A DNA stretch of 64,000 nt, from contig NZ_JACBZX010000001.1 of the NCBI RefSeq assembly GCF_013408565.1, forward strand, positions 930,001-994,000. The letters run 5' to 3'. The notes under the pieces are model-generated. The model had not been told where the DNA came from and ran no database searches. It saw only the letters and a program-made list of their open reading frames with translations. The translations under genes were made by a program, and so were the position numbers. Source of the DNA: Janibacter alkaliphilus. Its GTDB lineage: Bacteria; Actinomycetota; Actinomycetes; Actinomycetales; Dermatophilaceae. Below, in pieces: positions 16,630 through 26,207 of the stretch (its first letter is position 1; each line of letters begins with the position of its first letter).

Positions 16630-17187
16630 ATGCACGTCCTCGCCATCGTGGGCAGCACCCGCGCCGCCTCCACCAACCGCCGGCTCGCCGAGACCGCGCT
16701 AGCCCAGCTGCCCGAGGGCAGCACCGGCAGCATCAGCGAGCTCCCGGCCCACCTCCCCTTCTACGACGAGGACGTCGACTCCGCCGGCGCCCCCGACGCG
16801 GCGACCCGGCTGCGCGCCGAGGTCGGCGAGGCCGACGCCGTGCTCCTGGTTACCCCGGAGTACAACGGCGGCATGTCCGCGGTCGCCAAGAACGCCATCG
16901 ACTGGCTCTCCCGCCCCTTCGGCGACGGCATCATCAAGGGCAAGCCGGTGCTCGTGCTCGGCGCCACGATGTCCGCACGCGGCGCGCAGTGGGCCCGGGA
17001 GGAAGCGGTGAAGTCGGTGACCATCGCCGGCGGCCTGCCGCTGCAGCGCCACCTCGGGGTCCCCTCGGCGTTCGAGGCCTTCGACGAGGACGCGCTGCGC
17101 GAGCCGGAGCTGCACGACGACCTGCGCACCCTCGTCGGCGACCTGCTGACCGCCGCCGCAGAGAGCCGGGAGCCGGCCGGGGTCTGA
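16630..17187 (+). CDS. NADPH-dependent FMN reductase / quinone reductase
   Basis: The 185-residue flavodoxin-like protein starts with AIVGSTRAASTNRRLAE, the phosphate loop of the FMN_red family, and has the conserved TPEYNGGMSAVAKNAIDW segment. It reduces FMN or quinones with NADPH. An AGGAGC site precedes the ATG at 16630. The divergent MarR regulator and its two dyads suggest induction by an electrophile or quinone. Confidence 0.88.
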   Translation: MHVLAIVGSTRAASTNRRLAETALAQLPEGSTGSISELPAHLPFYDEDVDSAGAPDAATRLRAEVGEADAVLLVTPEYNGGMSAVAKNAIDWLSRPFGDGIIKGKPVLVLGATMSARGAQWAREEAVKSVTIAGGLPLQRHLGVPSAFEAFDEDALREPELHDDLRTLVGDLLTAAAESREPAGV

Positions 17188-17242
17188 CCTCGTCAACCAC
17201 CGCCAAGGGGTACCGACCGTGACGGTCGGCACCCCCTTCTCC

Positions 17243-17326
17243 GCAACTGCCCGGGCAAATTGCACCTCCGCCTCGCAACTGCCCGGGCAAATTGCACCTC
17301 CCCCTCGCAACTGCCCGGGCAGTTGC
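17243..17326. repeat. palindromic intergenic repeat, locus 1 (three units)
   Basis: Three units at 17243, 17275 and 17307, spaced exactly 32 bp, each contain the core AACTGCCCGGGCA; the last is the perfect palindrome GCAACTGCCCGGGCAGTTGC. Inter-core spacers are also similar (cacctccgcctc / cacctccccctc), so this is not a CRISPR. The same element occurs in the opposite orientation at 36988-37128. Confidence 0.8.
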
Positions 17327-17521
17327 GCAGCACCGCTCGCATCCACCCGGGTGAACGCGAAGGGGGTGGGGTCGCCGGGGCCTCCGAGGGGTCGCGCAGA
17401 GCCTGGTCAGATCGTTGAAGCATCCCTCACCGCCATACCCCGGACCTGCGGCGCCGCCGTGGCTACCGTCGGGTAGGACCGGCGTCAACGACGACGTCGG
17501 CAGATCCAGGGAGAGCACCCC

Positions 17522-18484
17522 ATGCGCCTGACCACCCGAGCCATGAAGGTCGTGGTCGCCACAGCCGCGACCACCGCCTTCGTCGCGCTGTCGCCCGCCT
17601 CGGCGAGCGCCGCCACGACCTACGACACCGGTGAGGGCTACGGGCCCTACAAGATCAGCTTCCTCGCCGCCACCATCTACAGCCAGGGGTACCCCGACAA
17701 GCAGCCGCAGGGCGTCAACGACTGGGGCTGCACCCCGGACGACCCGCGCAAGCAGCCGGTGGTCCTCGTGCACGGCACCTACGCCAACCAGTACAACAGC
17801 TTCGCCCGGATGGCCCCCGAGCTGGACTGGGACGGCTACTGCGTCTACGCCTTCAACTACGGCATGGACGACGACTCCCTGGTCGCCCAGTTCCCCGGCA
17901 TCTACGGCACCACCGGGCTGTCCGCGAACGCCAGCGAGCTGGAGGCCTTCACCGACGAGGTCATGCAGCGCACCGGCGCCAGCGAGGTCGACATGGTCGG
18001 CTGGAGCCAGGGCGGCACCCTCATCAACGACTACCTCAAGCGCCGCGGCGGGGACACCGTCGACGACGCCGTGACGCTCGGCGCCACCCACCACGGCACC
18101 ACCCTGCTCGGGCTGGGCAACCTCGCCGACGACGTCGGCCTGGACAACGTCCGCGCCGGCCTCGGCCAGGCCGCGGTCGACCAGGTGCGCGACTCGGAGT
18201 ACATCGCCCAGCTCAACGCCGAGGGCGACACCGTCGCCGGGGTCGACTACACGGTGATCGCCACCCGCTACGACGAGGTCTCCACGCCGTACAGCGCGAC
18301 CTTCCTCGAGGCGGTGCCGGGTGCGAACGTCGACAACGTCACCCTGCAGAACGGCTGCTGGCTCGACAAGAGCGACCACCTCTCGATGATGTACAGCCCA
18401 CGGGCGATCGACATCACCCGCAAGGCGCTCGACCCCGACGGACGCGGCTACCTGCGCTGCCGGCTCAACCTGCCGATCGTCTGA
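17522..18484 (+). CDS. secreted triacylglycerol lipase/esterase
   Basis: The 320-residue product has a signal peptide ending near residue 31 (SPASASA), then an alpha/beta-hydrolase domain. PVVLVHGTYAN is the oxyanion strand, GWSQGG holds the nucleophile Ser162, and DKSDHLSMM carries a likely catalytic His. It resembles LipA/EstA-type actinobacterial secreted lipases. The two Cys pairs (WGC, DGYC; NGC, LRC) suggest disulfides. A long hairpin follows the stop codon. Confidence 0.87.
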   Translation: MRLTTRAMKVVVATAATTAFVALSPASASAATTYDTGEGYGPYKISFLAATIYSQGYPDKQPQGVNDWGCTPDDPRKQPVVLVHGTYANQYNSFARMAPELDWDGYCVYAFNYGMDDDSLVAQFPGIYGTTGLSANASELEAFTDEVMQRTGASEVDMVGWSQGGTLINDYLKRRGGDTVDDAVTLGATHHGTTLLGLGNLADDVGLDNVRAGLGQAAVDQVRDSEYIAQLNAEGDTVAGVDYTVIATRYDEVSTPYSATFLEAVPGANVDNVTLQNGCWLDKSDHLSMMYSPRAIDITRKALDPDGRGYLRCRLNLPIV

Positions 18485-19102
18485 CCGGCGGGACCGACAG
18501 GTCGAGCACGACCGCCGACCGCTGACCCTCGGAGGGTGAGCGGTCGGCGGTCTGTGCTGTGTGGTCTGTGCTGTGCGCTCTGTGCTCGGTGGACCGGCCC
18601 ACATCCCAGCCGGGACAGGTGCAGGGCCAGCCGCGTCCGGTCCCCCTGGTGCAGCTTGCGCAGCAGCATCGAGACGAGGTTCTTCACCGTGCCGTGGCTC
18701 AGGTGCAGCGCGCCGGCGATCTCGGCGTTGCTCGCCCCGGTCGCCACCAGGCGCGGCCACCTCCCGCTCGGTCGGCGTGAGCGCGGCGAGCGGGTCCTGC
18801 GGCGGCGAGGCGGCCACCGCGCGCCGCACCAGGTCGGGGTCGTCGAAGGTGGTGAGCACCACCACCGGCACCTCCGGGTGGTCCTGGGCGCAGGCCGCCA
18901 CCAGCCCGGGGCCGTCGAGCACCGGCATCCGGGCGTCGGAGAGCACGACGTCGGGGCGCACCCCGTTGACGACGGCCAGCGCCTCGCGGCCGTCAGCCGC
19001 CTCGCCGACGACCTCGACCCCGTCCAGGGTCGCCAGCACGAGACAGATCCCGCGCCGCACCAGCTCCTGGTCGTCGACGACGACCACCCGCGTCGGGCTC
19101 AT
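18448..19102 (-). pseudogene. NarL/FixJ response regulator, internally deleted and frameshifted
   Basis: The receiver begins normally (TRVVVVDDQELVRRGICLVL, phospho-site Asp in VVLSDARMPVLDG), but jumps from RRAVAAS directly to PQDPLAALTPTEREVA, losing roughly 40 residues that normally hold the conserved Lys. A one-base insertion at about 18755 then shifts the frame, and the LuxR-type HTH (GASNAEIAGALHLSHGTVKN) continues in another frame. That frame runs on to 18448, over the lipase 3' end, without the usual stop. Together these lesions indicate a decayed gene rather than one sequencing error. Confidence 0.72.
18512..18550. terminator. long GC hairpin between convergent genes
   Basis: A 19-bp stem with one mismatch (CCGCCGACCGCT...AGCGGTCGGCGG) starts 28 bp after the lipase stop. 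It lies between the convergent lipase and response-regulator genes and probably ends transcription from both sides; there is no clear T-run. Confidence 0.6.
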
Positions 19103-19979
19103 CGCGTCGACCGTCCCTGGTCGACCCCGCGCCGGAGGCCGCCACCGAAGACGTCGGTCCGGCGGCGACCGGCTGGTCGGGGACGACCACGGCGAGCCGG
19201 CGGCCCCCTTCGGGCGGATCGGTGGAGGTGAGGCTGCCGCCGAGGTCCTCGACCCGGGCCCGCATCGCGGTCAGGCCGAATCCCTCGGCGGCACCTCCCA
19301 CCCCCCGGCCGTCGTCGGTCAGCTCCAGCCGGACCCCGCTCCCGTCACGCCGCACCTCCAGGTGGGCGTGCTCGGCTCCGCTGTGCCGCACGACGTTGGT
19401 GAGCCCCTCCTGCACGCACCGGTAGACCACGAGCGCCTGCGCCGTCCCCAGGTCCTCCACGTCGGCATCGACGTCCACGGCGAGCCCGGTCCCGCGGAAG
19501 CGTTCGGCGATCGGCTGGAAGGCCTGGCAGTCGCTGAGCTCGCTGAGCGGCACCGGGCTCAGCGCCCGCACCCAGGTGCGCATCTCCTGCAGCGCCTCCC
19601 CGGTCGCCTGCCGGACCTCGGCGACGCTGGCCCACGCCTGCTCCGGGTCCCGCTGCTGGAGCCGCTGGGCGCCGTCGAGCAGCAGCCCGATCCCGGTGAG
19701 CCGGTGCCCCAGGCCGTCGTGCAGCTCGGCCGCCGCGCGGGTGCGCTCCTGGGCGAGGACGAGCTCCTGGGTGGTGCGGTGCTGGGTGGTGCGGTGCTGG
19801 CTGCGGCGCCAGGTCACCCACAGGGCCAGCATGAGCAGCACCGCCGCGGCGAAGGCCCACGGCTGCCAGGTCGGGGCCTCCGGGTCGCCGACGAGGAGGA
19901 CCACGACGGGCACCTGCAGCGCGACCGCCCCCACGAGCAGCGCGTCGAGGATGCGCAACGCTCGCGGCTCGTCGATCAC
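18993..19979 (-). CDS. NarL-type sensor histidine kinase, C-terminus probably shifted
   Basis: The kinase has three to four N-terminal hydrophobic segments, a HisKA_3 phospho-acceptor block (AAELHDGLGHRLTGIGLLLD) and an HATPase domain with LTDDGRGVGG and GFGLTAMRARVEDLGG. A normal kinase would end shortly after RRLAVVVPDQP; here the frame runs about 110 bp into the response-regulator gene. In a different frame a TGA overlaps the regulator's ATG (ATGA), as expected for an intact operon, so a frameshift near the 3' end is likely. Its partner regulator is also damaged. Confidence 0.7.
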   Translation of the reverse strand: MIDEPRALRILDALLVGAVALQVPVVVLLVGDPEAPTWQPWAFAAAVLLMLALWVTWRRSQHRTTQHRTTQELVLAQERTRAAAELHDGLGHRLTGIGLLLDGAQRLQQRDPEQAWASVAEVRQATGEALQEMRTWVRALSPVPLSELSDCQAFQPIAERFRGTGLAVDVDADVEDLGTAQALVVYRCVQEGLTNVVRHSGAEHAHLEVRRDGSGVRLELTDDGRGVGGAAEGFGLTAMRARVEDLGGSLTSTDPPEGGRRLAVVVPDQPVAAGPTSSVAASGAGSTRDGRRDEPDAGGRRRRPGAGAARDLSRAGDPGRGRGRRRGG

Positions 19980-20011
19980 CCCGCCACCGTAGGCCGGTCA
20001 GGCCCGGCAGG

Positions 20012-20033
20012 ACCCATGACCAGGGTCATGGGT
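20012..20033. promoter_or_regulatory. 22-bp dyad ACCCATGACC-AG-GGTCATGGGT
   Basis: Ten-base arms are perfect. The site is 33 bp upstream of the kinase start on the divergent side and 67 bp from the CPBP start. Palindromes with this spacing are typical of NarL-type response-regulator sites, so it may be the site of the regulator decayed here. Confidence 0.5.
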
Positions 20034-20047
20034 TCGGGTCGTCCGCG

Positions 20048-20065
20048 GTCACGACGGGTCGTGAC
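20048..20065. promoter_or_regulatory. 18-bp dyad GTCACGAC-GG-GTCGTGAC
   Basis: Eight-base arms are perfect, with a different half-site from the neighbouring dyad at 20012. It lies 34 bp upstream of the CPBP protease start and could serve a second regulator or form an mRNA leader hairpin. Confidence 0.45.
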
Positions 20066-20099
20066 GGTCAGGAGGCGCGCGCCGGCGCCACCCGGGAGG

Positions 20100-21008
20100 A
20101 TGGTTGATCCACGAGCACACCGACCGCCTCCGCCACCCCCCTCCGACTCGTCCTCCCGCAGCGCTGACCTGGTCACCGACCAGTCCGCCGGCGCCACCTC
20201 CCCCCGCTGGCCCGCCTGGGCCCGCGTCCTCGGCGTCACCGTCCTCTTCTTCGTCGCGATGTTCGCCTCGGCACTCCTCCTCATGCCGGTCGCCGAGCTC
20301 TTCCCGAAGACCGCCTCCGGCGAGGCCGTCGTCAAGATCCTCGGCCACGTCTTCTTCGGCGTGCTGCTCGTCGCGGCGATGGCCGTCTTCGTCCACCGGG
20401 TCGAGGGTCGCCCGCTGTCCTTCAGCGGTTTCGTGCTCACCCGGTGGAGCCTGCCGCTGCTGCTGCTCGGCGCGGTCGCCGCCGGCGTGGTCCAGCTGCT
20501 GGCCGTCGTCCCCGCGGAGGCTCTCGGCGAGGTCGCCGAGACCGAGCCCTTCGGCGCCGGCGCGCCCGTGCTGCTGGTGACGATCATGGCGATCACCCAG
20601 GCGCTCTTCCTGCAGGGGCTGCCCGAGGAGCTCGTCTACCGCGGCTACATGATCTCCACCCTGCGGGCCCGCCCGCTGGTCGCGGTGGTCGTCAGCACGC
20701 TGGTCTTCACGCTGCTCCACCTCCTCTCCGGCGGCGGCCAGGAGGGCGCGGTCGAGATGGTCCTCTACCTGGCGACCCCCTTCGGCTTCTCCCTCTCCGC
20801 GGCCGGTCTGGCCCTGCTGTGCGGCTCGGTGTGGCCGGCGGTCGGGGTGCACGCCGGATTCCACTGGGCCTGGATGATCGGCTCCCAGATGGGCCTGGGC
20901 GACGGGCCGGGCATGTGGGTGGCCTGCGGGATCGGGCACACCATCATCGGGATCGTCGCCCTGACCGTCTGGTACCGCCGCGGCGCCCGGATCGACTACC
21001 ACCGCTGA
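20100..21008 (+). CDS. CPBP-family (CAAX-type) intramembrane protease
   Basis: The 302-residue product has about eight hydrophobic helices after a Pro/Ser-rich cytosolic N-terminus. The family motifs are present: PEELVYRGYMI (EExxxR), LVFTLLHL (first His) and VHAGFHWAW (second His). CPBP/Abi proteins are glutamate-type intramembrane proteases used in processing or immunity to peptides. The ATG at 20100 is directly next to a GGGAGG stretch, which is unusually close for a ribosome site; no better start exists in frame. A perfect 16-bp-stem hairpin follows. Confidence 0.85.
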   Translation: MVDPRAHRPPPPPPSDSSSRSADLVTDQSAGATSPRWPAWARVLGVTVLFFVAMFASALLLMPVAELFPKTASGEAVVKILGHVFFGVLLVAAMAVFVHRVEGRPLSFSGFVLTRWSLPLLLLGAVAAGVVQLLAVVPAEALGEVAETEPFGAGAPVLLVTIMAITQALFLQGLPEELVYRGYMISTLRARPLVAVVVSTLVFTLLHLLSGGGQEGAVEMVLYLATPFGFSLSAAGLALLCGSVWPAVGVHAGFHWAWMIGSQMGLGDGPGMWVACGIGHTIIGIVALTVWYRRGARIDYHR

Positions 21009-21024
21009 CCCGCCACCGGGTGAG

Positions 21025-21058
21025 GCCGCCGACGCACCCCACGGGGTGCGTCGGCGGC
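21025..21058 (+). terminator. perfect 16-bp hairpin after the CPBP gene
   Basis: GCCGCCGACGCACCCC, two bases (AC), then the exact complement begins 17 bp after the CPBP stop. It has the form of a strong GC terminator stem lacking a T-run, as is usual in high-GC actinobacteria. Confidence 0.7.
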
Positions 21059-21075
21059 TCGCGTGCGGGGCGCTG

Positions 21076-21690
21076 ATGTCTGGGCGGGATGCGAAGGTGG
21101 GCGGCGTGGAGGAGATCCCCGGCGACGCCCCCGACGAGACCCACGAGACCGTGGACCGGCTGCACCCGCTGCTGGCACGGCGGTGGAGCCCGCGCGTCTT
21201 CGACCCGGCGCACGAGCTGACGGAGGCGGACGTCGACCTGCTGCTGGAGGCGGCACGCTGGGCGCCGTCGGCGGGCAACAGCCAGCCGTGGGCCTTCCAC
21301 GCCGCCCGGCGCGGGACGCCCGAGCATGCCGCGCTGGTGCCCCTGCTCGCCGGCAGCTCGGCCCCGTGGGCGAGCACCGCGTCGCTGCTCCTGGTCAACC
21401 TGTGCCACGAGCTGGTCGAGGACACCGACTGGGAGTACAGCGAGTTCTCCCGCTACGACCTGGGGCAGGCGGTCGCCCACCTGACCATCCAGGGCGAGGC
21501 GATGGGGCTGGCCTGCCGGCAGTTCCGCGCCTTCGACCGGGACGCGATCACCGCGCTGCTGGACGTGCCGGAGCACTGGAGCGTGCTGACGATGGCCGCG
21601 GTCGGACGGCCGGCGCCGGAGGCCGAGCGTGGGCCGCGGGCGAGCACCCGGACGACGCAGGTCACCTGGCCGCGGGAGGACGACCGGTGA
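21076..21690 (+). CDS. nitroreductase-family flavoprotein
   Basis: The 204-residue protein has the nitroreductase signature: RRWSPRVFDPAHELTEADVD, then the FMN-binding segment EAARWAPSAGNSQPW and, later, LGQAVAHLTIQGEAMGL. It should reduce nitro compounds or quinones with NAD(P)H. ATG 21076 is given; GTG 21106 (VEEIPGD) is closer to the conserved core and is equally likely. It converges with dinB, nine bases away. Confidence 0.85.
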   Translation: MSGRDAKVGGVEEIPGDAPDETHETVDRLHPLLARRWSPRVFDPAHELTEADVDLLLEAARWAPSAGNSQPWAFHAARRGTPEHAALVPLLAGSSAPWASTASLLLVNLCHELVEDTDWEYSEFSRYDLGQAVAHLTIQGEAMGLACRQFRAFDRDAITALLDVPEHWSVLTMAAVGRPAPEAERGPRASTRTTQVTWPREDDR

Positions 21691-21699
21691 CCTCCCGGG

Positions 21700-22722
21700 T
21701 CAGGCCACCGGCAGGTGCAGCCCGACCCCGACGAGGGTGACGCCCCGTCCGTCGTCCTCGTAGCCGCTGCGCACCAGCGCCTCCTGGGCGGTCGCCCAGA
21801 GCGCTGGCTCGTCCCGGGTAGGGCGCTCCAGCGGCACCGGCACCTGCACCGACTGGTCGTCGTCGAAGCGGACGTGCACGTCGACCCGGGTGGGCTCGCG
21901 GGGATCGTCGGCCAGACGCTGCAGCGCCCGGTCGAGGTTCTCGCGCAGCGACCGCTCGATCACCGAGCGCTGCCGGGTGGCCCGGCCCAGCGAGCGCTGC
22001 GAGGAGACGGATCGGCGCGGCCCGGGCAGCCGGATGGTGGCGTCGTCCGTGCCGTCCCGGATCGTGATCAGACGCCGAGCCATCGCGCGAGCGACCCGGG
22101 CCTCGACCAGGCCGTCCTCGCTCCAGCCCACCAGATCCGCGACCCGGGCGATCCCGACCTCGGCGAGCTTGTCGGTGGTCACCGGCCCGACGCCCCAGAG
22201 GTCGGCGACCGGCAGCCGGGGCCGCACCCGGGCCTCGGTGGCCGCGTCGACGACCACGAGCCCGTCCGGCTTGGCCCGGCGGCTGGCGAGCTTGGCGAAC
22301 AGCTTGGCTCGGGCCACCCCCGCAGAGACCGGCAGCCCGAGCTCGGCCCGGGCCCGGCGGCGCAGGTGCTCGGCCACCCGGCCGGCCTCGTCGATCGAGC
22401 CGCCGTCGAGCGCGCTCACGTCGAGGAAGGCCTCCTCCATCGAGCCGGGCTCGACGAGGTCGGTGGCCTCGCGGAAGAGGGCGAAGAGCTGGCCGCTGAC
22501 CTCCTCGTAGACCTCGCCGCGCAGCTCGGTGACGGCCAGCTGCGGCCAGCGCCGCAGCGCGTGCCGCAGCGGCGTGCCGGCCCGCACCCCCAGCGCCCGC
22601 GCCTCATAGCTGGCGCAGGCGACCACCTGCTCGCCGACCACCATCGGCCGCCCGCGCAGGTGCGGGTGGTCGCGCTGCTCCACCGACGCGAAGAAGGCGT
22701 CGGCATCGGCGTGGATGATCAC
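21700..22722 (-). CDS. dinB: DNA polymerase IV (Y-family translesion polymerase)
   Basis: The 340-residue protein starts with the palm motif IIHADADAFFASVEQ and has GSMEEAFLDVSAL, the second catalytic acidic cluster (usually S-I/M-D/E-E-A), then a helix-hairpin-helix thumb (DLWGVGPVTTDKLAEVG) and a little-finger domain. No beta-clamp-binding tail (QLxLF) is obvious at the C-terminus (GLHLPVA), so clamp binding may be weak. It performs translesion synthesis. No LexA-type box was seen upstream. Confidence 0.92.
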   Translation of the reverse strand: MIIHADADAFFASVEQRDHPHLRGRPMVVGEQVVACASYEARALGVRAGTPLRHALRRWPQLAVTELRGEVYEEVSGQLFALFREATDLVEPGSMEEAFLDVSALDGGSIDEAGRVAEHLRRRARAELGLPVSAGVARAKLFAKLASRRAKPDGLVVVDAATEARVRPRLPVADLWGVGPVTTDKLAEVGIARVADLVGWSEDGLVEARVARAMARRLITIRDGTDDATIRLPGPRRSVSSQRSLGRATRQRSVIERSLRENLDRALQRLADDPREPTRVDVHVRFDDDQSVQVPVPLERPTRDEPALWATAQEALVRSGYEDDGRGVTLVGVGLHLPVA

Positions 22723-22794
22723 CCCGCCAGGCTGGCACCCGGCACCGACAGCACCCCGGTCACCGGGACTCCCCCCGTCGCACGCCGCGCAGCG

Positions 22795-23199
22795 TCACAG
22801 CCGGGCGCGCAGCCACCCCGGTCCCTGGACCTGGGCCGGGGCCACCTGCTCCGCCAGCGCCCGGTCGGCGGTGACCACGACGACCGACGACCCGCCCTGG
22901 ACGGCCAGCGCGGCCTGCCGGGCGATCTCCGGGTCCCCTTCGCCCGGGGCGTGCACCACCCGGTGCAGCGCACCGGAGGCCGACGGGCCGTAGAGGCCCT
23001 CGGGCACCCCGCCCTTCGCCCTCCCCTCGAGCACGAGGACGACGACGTCGGCCGCCAACGGGGCGGCGTAGAGCTGCTCGTGGAGCCGTCGAGCGGCGCC
23101 CTCGCGGTCCTTCCACCATCCGTCCGGCCGGGAGCCGACGACGTTGGCTCCGTCGACGACGAGCACGTCCGCGGGCTGGTCCGGCCGGTGGTCGCTCAT
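22795..23199 (-). CDS. small PIN/NYN-like domain protein
   Basis: The 134-residue product has the pattern VLVVDGANVVGSRPDGWW with an early Asp, and TADRALAEQV near the C-terminus, as in NYN/YacP-like predicted RNases. Actinobacterial homologues are often labelled NTP pyrophosphohydrolase. It lies upstream of dinB on the same strand with 72 bp between. ATG 23199 is given; a GTG at 23208 adds three residues. The activity is untested. Confidence 0.65.
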   Translation of the reverse strand: MSDHRPDQPADVLVVDGANVVGSRPDGWWKDREGAARRLHEQLYAAPLAADVVVLVLEGRAKGGVPEGLYGPSASGALHRVVHAPGEGDPEIARQAALAVQGGSSVVVVTADRALAEQVAPAQVQGPGWLRARL

Positions 23200-23338
23200 C
23201 CGGGTCACGGTAGCGACGAACCGTGCCCGGTCGTCGGCGGCGGCCCCTAGGGTGGCGGCTGCCCGCGCAGAACCCCAGCGACGCGACCGACCAGACCACC
23301 CACGAGACCACCGAGACCGACGAGAAGGAGGCGCGAGC

Positions 23339-25315
23339 GTGCTGCCGAGCCTCGGCCCGAACCTGCCGCTGGCCGCCGCGAGCAGCGGGGACGGCCCCTC
23401 GCTGCCGGTCTACCTGGCGCTCGTGCTCGCGCTGGCCGTGGCCTGCCAGTGGGCCGCCTGGGCGCTGCGGATCCCCTCGCTGCTGCTGCTCCTGATCGTC
23501 GGCTTCGGGCTCGGCCAGTGGGTGACCGCCGACGACGTGCTCGGCACCGACGCGCTCTTCTCGGTGACGACGATCGCGGTGGGGATCATCCTCTTCGAGG
23601 GCAGCCTGTCGCTGCGGCTGCGCGAGCTGCGCGGGATCTCCGGGCCGGTGGTCCGGCTGTGCTCGAGCGTGGTGGTGCTCGCCTGGGCTCTGCTCACCGC
23701 GGCGGGTCTCGTCGTCGGCATCGACTGGCGGCTGGCGCTGCTGCTCGGCGCGATCCTCGCCGTCACCGGGCCGACCGTCATCAACCCCGATCCTGCGGCA
23801 GATGCGCCCCACCCGACGGGTGTCCTCGCTGCTGCGCTGGGAGGGCATCGTGGTCGACCCGATCGGGGCCATCCTCGCGGTGCTCGTCTTCCAGGCGATC
23901 GTCGCCGGCCGCGAGGGTGACCCGGCGCTGGCCATCGCCGGGACCCTGGGGATCACCCTGCTCGTCGCGCTGGCGCTGTCCGTGCCGGTGGCGCTCGCGC
24001 TGGGTTTCGCGGTGCGCCGGCACTGGGTGCCGGACTATCTGCAGGGGGTGCTGTTCCTCGCCGTGGCGGTCGCCACGCTGGTCGCCTCGAACGCCGTCGC
24101 CAGCGAGTCCGGGCTGCTCACCGTCACCGTCCTCGGCATCGTGCTGGCCAACCAGCCCGGGCTGGAGCTGCACCACGTCCGCGAGTTCAAGGAGCACCTG
24201 CAGGTGCTGCTCGTCGGCGTGCTCTTCGTGCTGCTCGCCGGCCGGGTGAGCCTGGACGCGGCCCTCGACGTCGCCCCGCAGGCGCTCGCCTTCGTCGCGC
24301 TGGCGATCCTGCTGGTCCGGCCGGTGAGCATCGGCCTGGACCTGCTCGGGACGTCCGCCACCCGCCAGGAGCGCACCCTGCTGGCCTGCATGGCTCCTCG
24401 GGGCATCGTCGCCGCCGCGGTGGTGAGCATCTTCGCCCTCGAGCTCGGTCACGGGGCGGAGGCGGTGCGCGAGGAGGCGGCCACGGCCACCGACCCGGCG
24501 GAGGCCGCCGAGCTGACCGACCGCGCCGACGCCCTGGCCGCGCTGGGCACCGAGGCCGAGGGGCTGGTGCCGCTGGTCTTCATCCTCATCGTCGTCACCG
24601 TCGCCGTCTACGGGCTCGGCATCGGTCGGCTGGCCGAGCGCCTCGGGCTGGCCAGCACCTCGCCGCAGGAGGTGCTCTTCGCCGGGGCCGACCGCTGGGT
24701 CGTCGAGGCGGCCGAGCAGCTGGAGCGGCTGGAGGTGCCGACGATGATCGTGCACGACCGCTACCCCGAGCTCACCCCCGCCCGGATGGCCGGGATCCGC
24801 ACCGTGACGACGAACATCGTCAGCGAGTTCGCCGTCGAGGATCTCGAGCTCGGCGGGCTGGGCCACTTCGTCGGCGCCACCGCGGTGGACTCGACCAACT
24901 CCACCGCCGCCCGGGAGTTCGCCCACATCTTCGGCCGGACCGGCGCCTGGCAGCTGCGCCGGGACGACGACCCGGAGGGCGAAGGGAGCCACCGTCGCCA
25001 GCCCGCCGCGCACCTCGTGGCGCGCTACCCCTTCGCCCCGGCGCCGACCCGGGAGGAGATGCTCGCCCGCAGCCGGGAGGGGATGACGGTGCGGCGGACG
25101 ACGCTGACCCGGGAGTACTCGCTGGAGCGCTTCCGCGAGCTGCACCCTGACGCGGTGCTGCTCTTCACCCACAGCGAGGGGCGGCTGAGCGTCGTCACCG
25201 AGGACTCGTCGGTGCCGGGCCCTGCACGGTGCTGATCGCGCTCATGCCGCAGCGCGACGTCGAGCAGCGCGCCGAGCGGCGGGCCCGCCGCGAGAGCGGG
25301 CCGCGCAGCACCTGA
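23339..25315 (+). pseudogene. NhaP/CPA1-type cation:proton antiporter with two frameshifts
   Basis: The gene starts at GTG 23339 after GAGAAGGAGG and encodes a multi-helix antiporter (LLLLLIVGFGLGQW, GAILAVTGPTVINP, LACMAPRGIVAAAVVS) followed by a soluble TrkA-like C-terminal domain. At the C-run 23785-23788 one extra base shifts the frame; the continuation (ILRQMRPTRRVSSLLRWEG) is exact in another frame. A second shift at the GGGCCC at 25217-25222 ends the protein early, although the third frame (CTVLIALMPQRDVEQ) stays open to a TGA at 25313. Either the gene is dead or both indels are assembly errors. Confidence 0.8.
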
Positions 25316-25392
25316 TGCCGGTCGTGCCCGCAGGTTGCCGCACCATCCAGCACCCGCCCCTGCACCACCATCCGCCCCCGCCCCACCACCCG

Positions 25393-25456
25393 CGCTGACG
25401 TATGGCGACACGCGGTAAGCCCCGGCCGATGGACGGCGTGTCTCCATACGTCAGCG
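25393..25456. repeat. inverted repeat, 21-bp arms
   Basis: Arms at 25393-25413 and 25436-25456 begin CGCTGACGTATGG and match in 20 of 21 positions, with a 22-base loop. It sits in the gap between the antiporter and the truncated aldehyde dehydrogenase, which converge on it, so it may act as a bidirectional terminator, but its AT content is unusual for one. Confidence 0.7.
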
Positions 25457-25473
25457 TGGTCGTGCTCCGTCAG

Positions 25474-26085
25474 TCAGTCAGCCCGAAGGCGTCCAGCAGC
25501 ACCGCCACGTGATGCTCGAAAAGCTGGTGCGGCCGAGAAAAGCGCGTAGGCGTTGATCGGGGCGACCTCGCTGAGCTTGGCGACGACGGTGTTGCCCGCG
25601 GCGAGCGCCGGCGCGACCTTGGCGACGATCTGGTGCAGCGGGTAGTTCCACGGGGTGATCGAGGCGACGACGCCGATGGGCTTCTTGATGACCAGCGAGT
25701 TGAAGACCTGCCGCTCGAAGGGGTAGCCCAGCGCGATCTCCGCGGTGGCCGACAGCGACATCAGCGGCAGCCCCACCTGGACGACGTTGCTCGTCGCGTA
25801 GGGCATGCCCATCTCCTGGGCGACGATGGTGGCGATCTCGTTCTGTCGCCGGCTCAGCTCCTCGGCGGCGAGCTTGAGGTAGCCGACCCGCTCGCTGACG
25901 TCGAGGGCGGCCCAGCCGGGGAAGGCGGCCCGGGCGGCCTGCACGGCGAGGTCGACCTCCTCGGCGGTGCCGGCCGGGACGGTGGCCAGGACGGACCCGT
26001 CGCTGGCGTTGGTGACCGTGAGGGTCTCGGTGCCGGTGGCCTCACGCCACTGACCGTTGATGAAGTGTGCGGTGCGCGAGCTCAT
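25474..26085 (-). pseudogene. aldehyde dehydrogenase, truncated N-terminal fragment
   Basis: The first about 180 residues are a normal ALDH N-terminus (INGQWREATGTETLTVTNAS, then [20 protein letters not shown]). After [20 protein letters not shown] the sequence departs and stops at residue 203. Normal ALDHs are about 470 residues; the catalytic Glu and Cys are missing, so the fragment cannot be active. A different frame at the end stays open ([18 protein letters not shown]), suggesting that a deletion joined the fragment to another gene's tail. Confidence 0.85.
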
Positions 26086-26207
26086 CGGCGCCTCCTCGTC
26101 GTTGGGGTGGTGCCCTTGAATCCTTCGTCACCGAGGAGACAGCGACAATGTGCGGCCGCCACGACTTGCCCTGCTCGTCCGGGCAGCCGCACTCCCCTTC
26201 GACCTGC

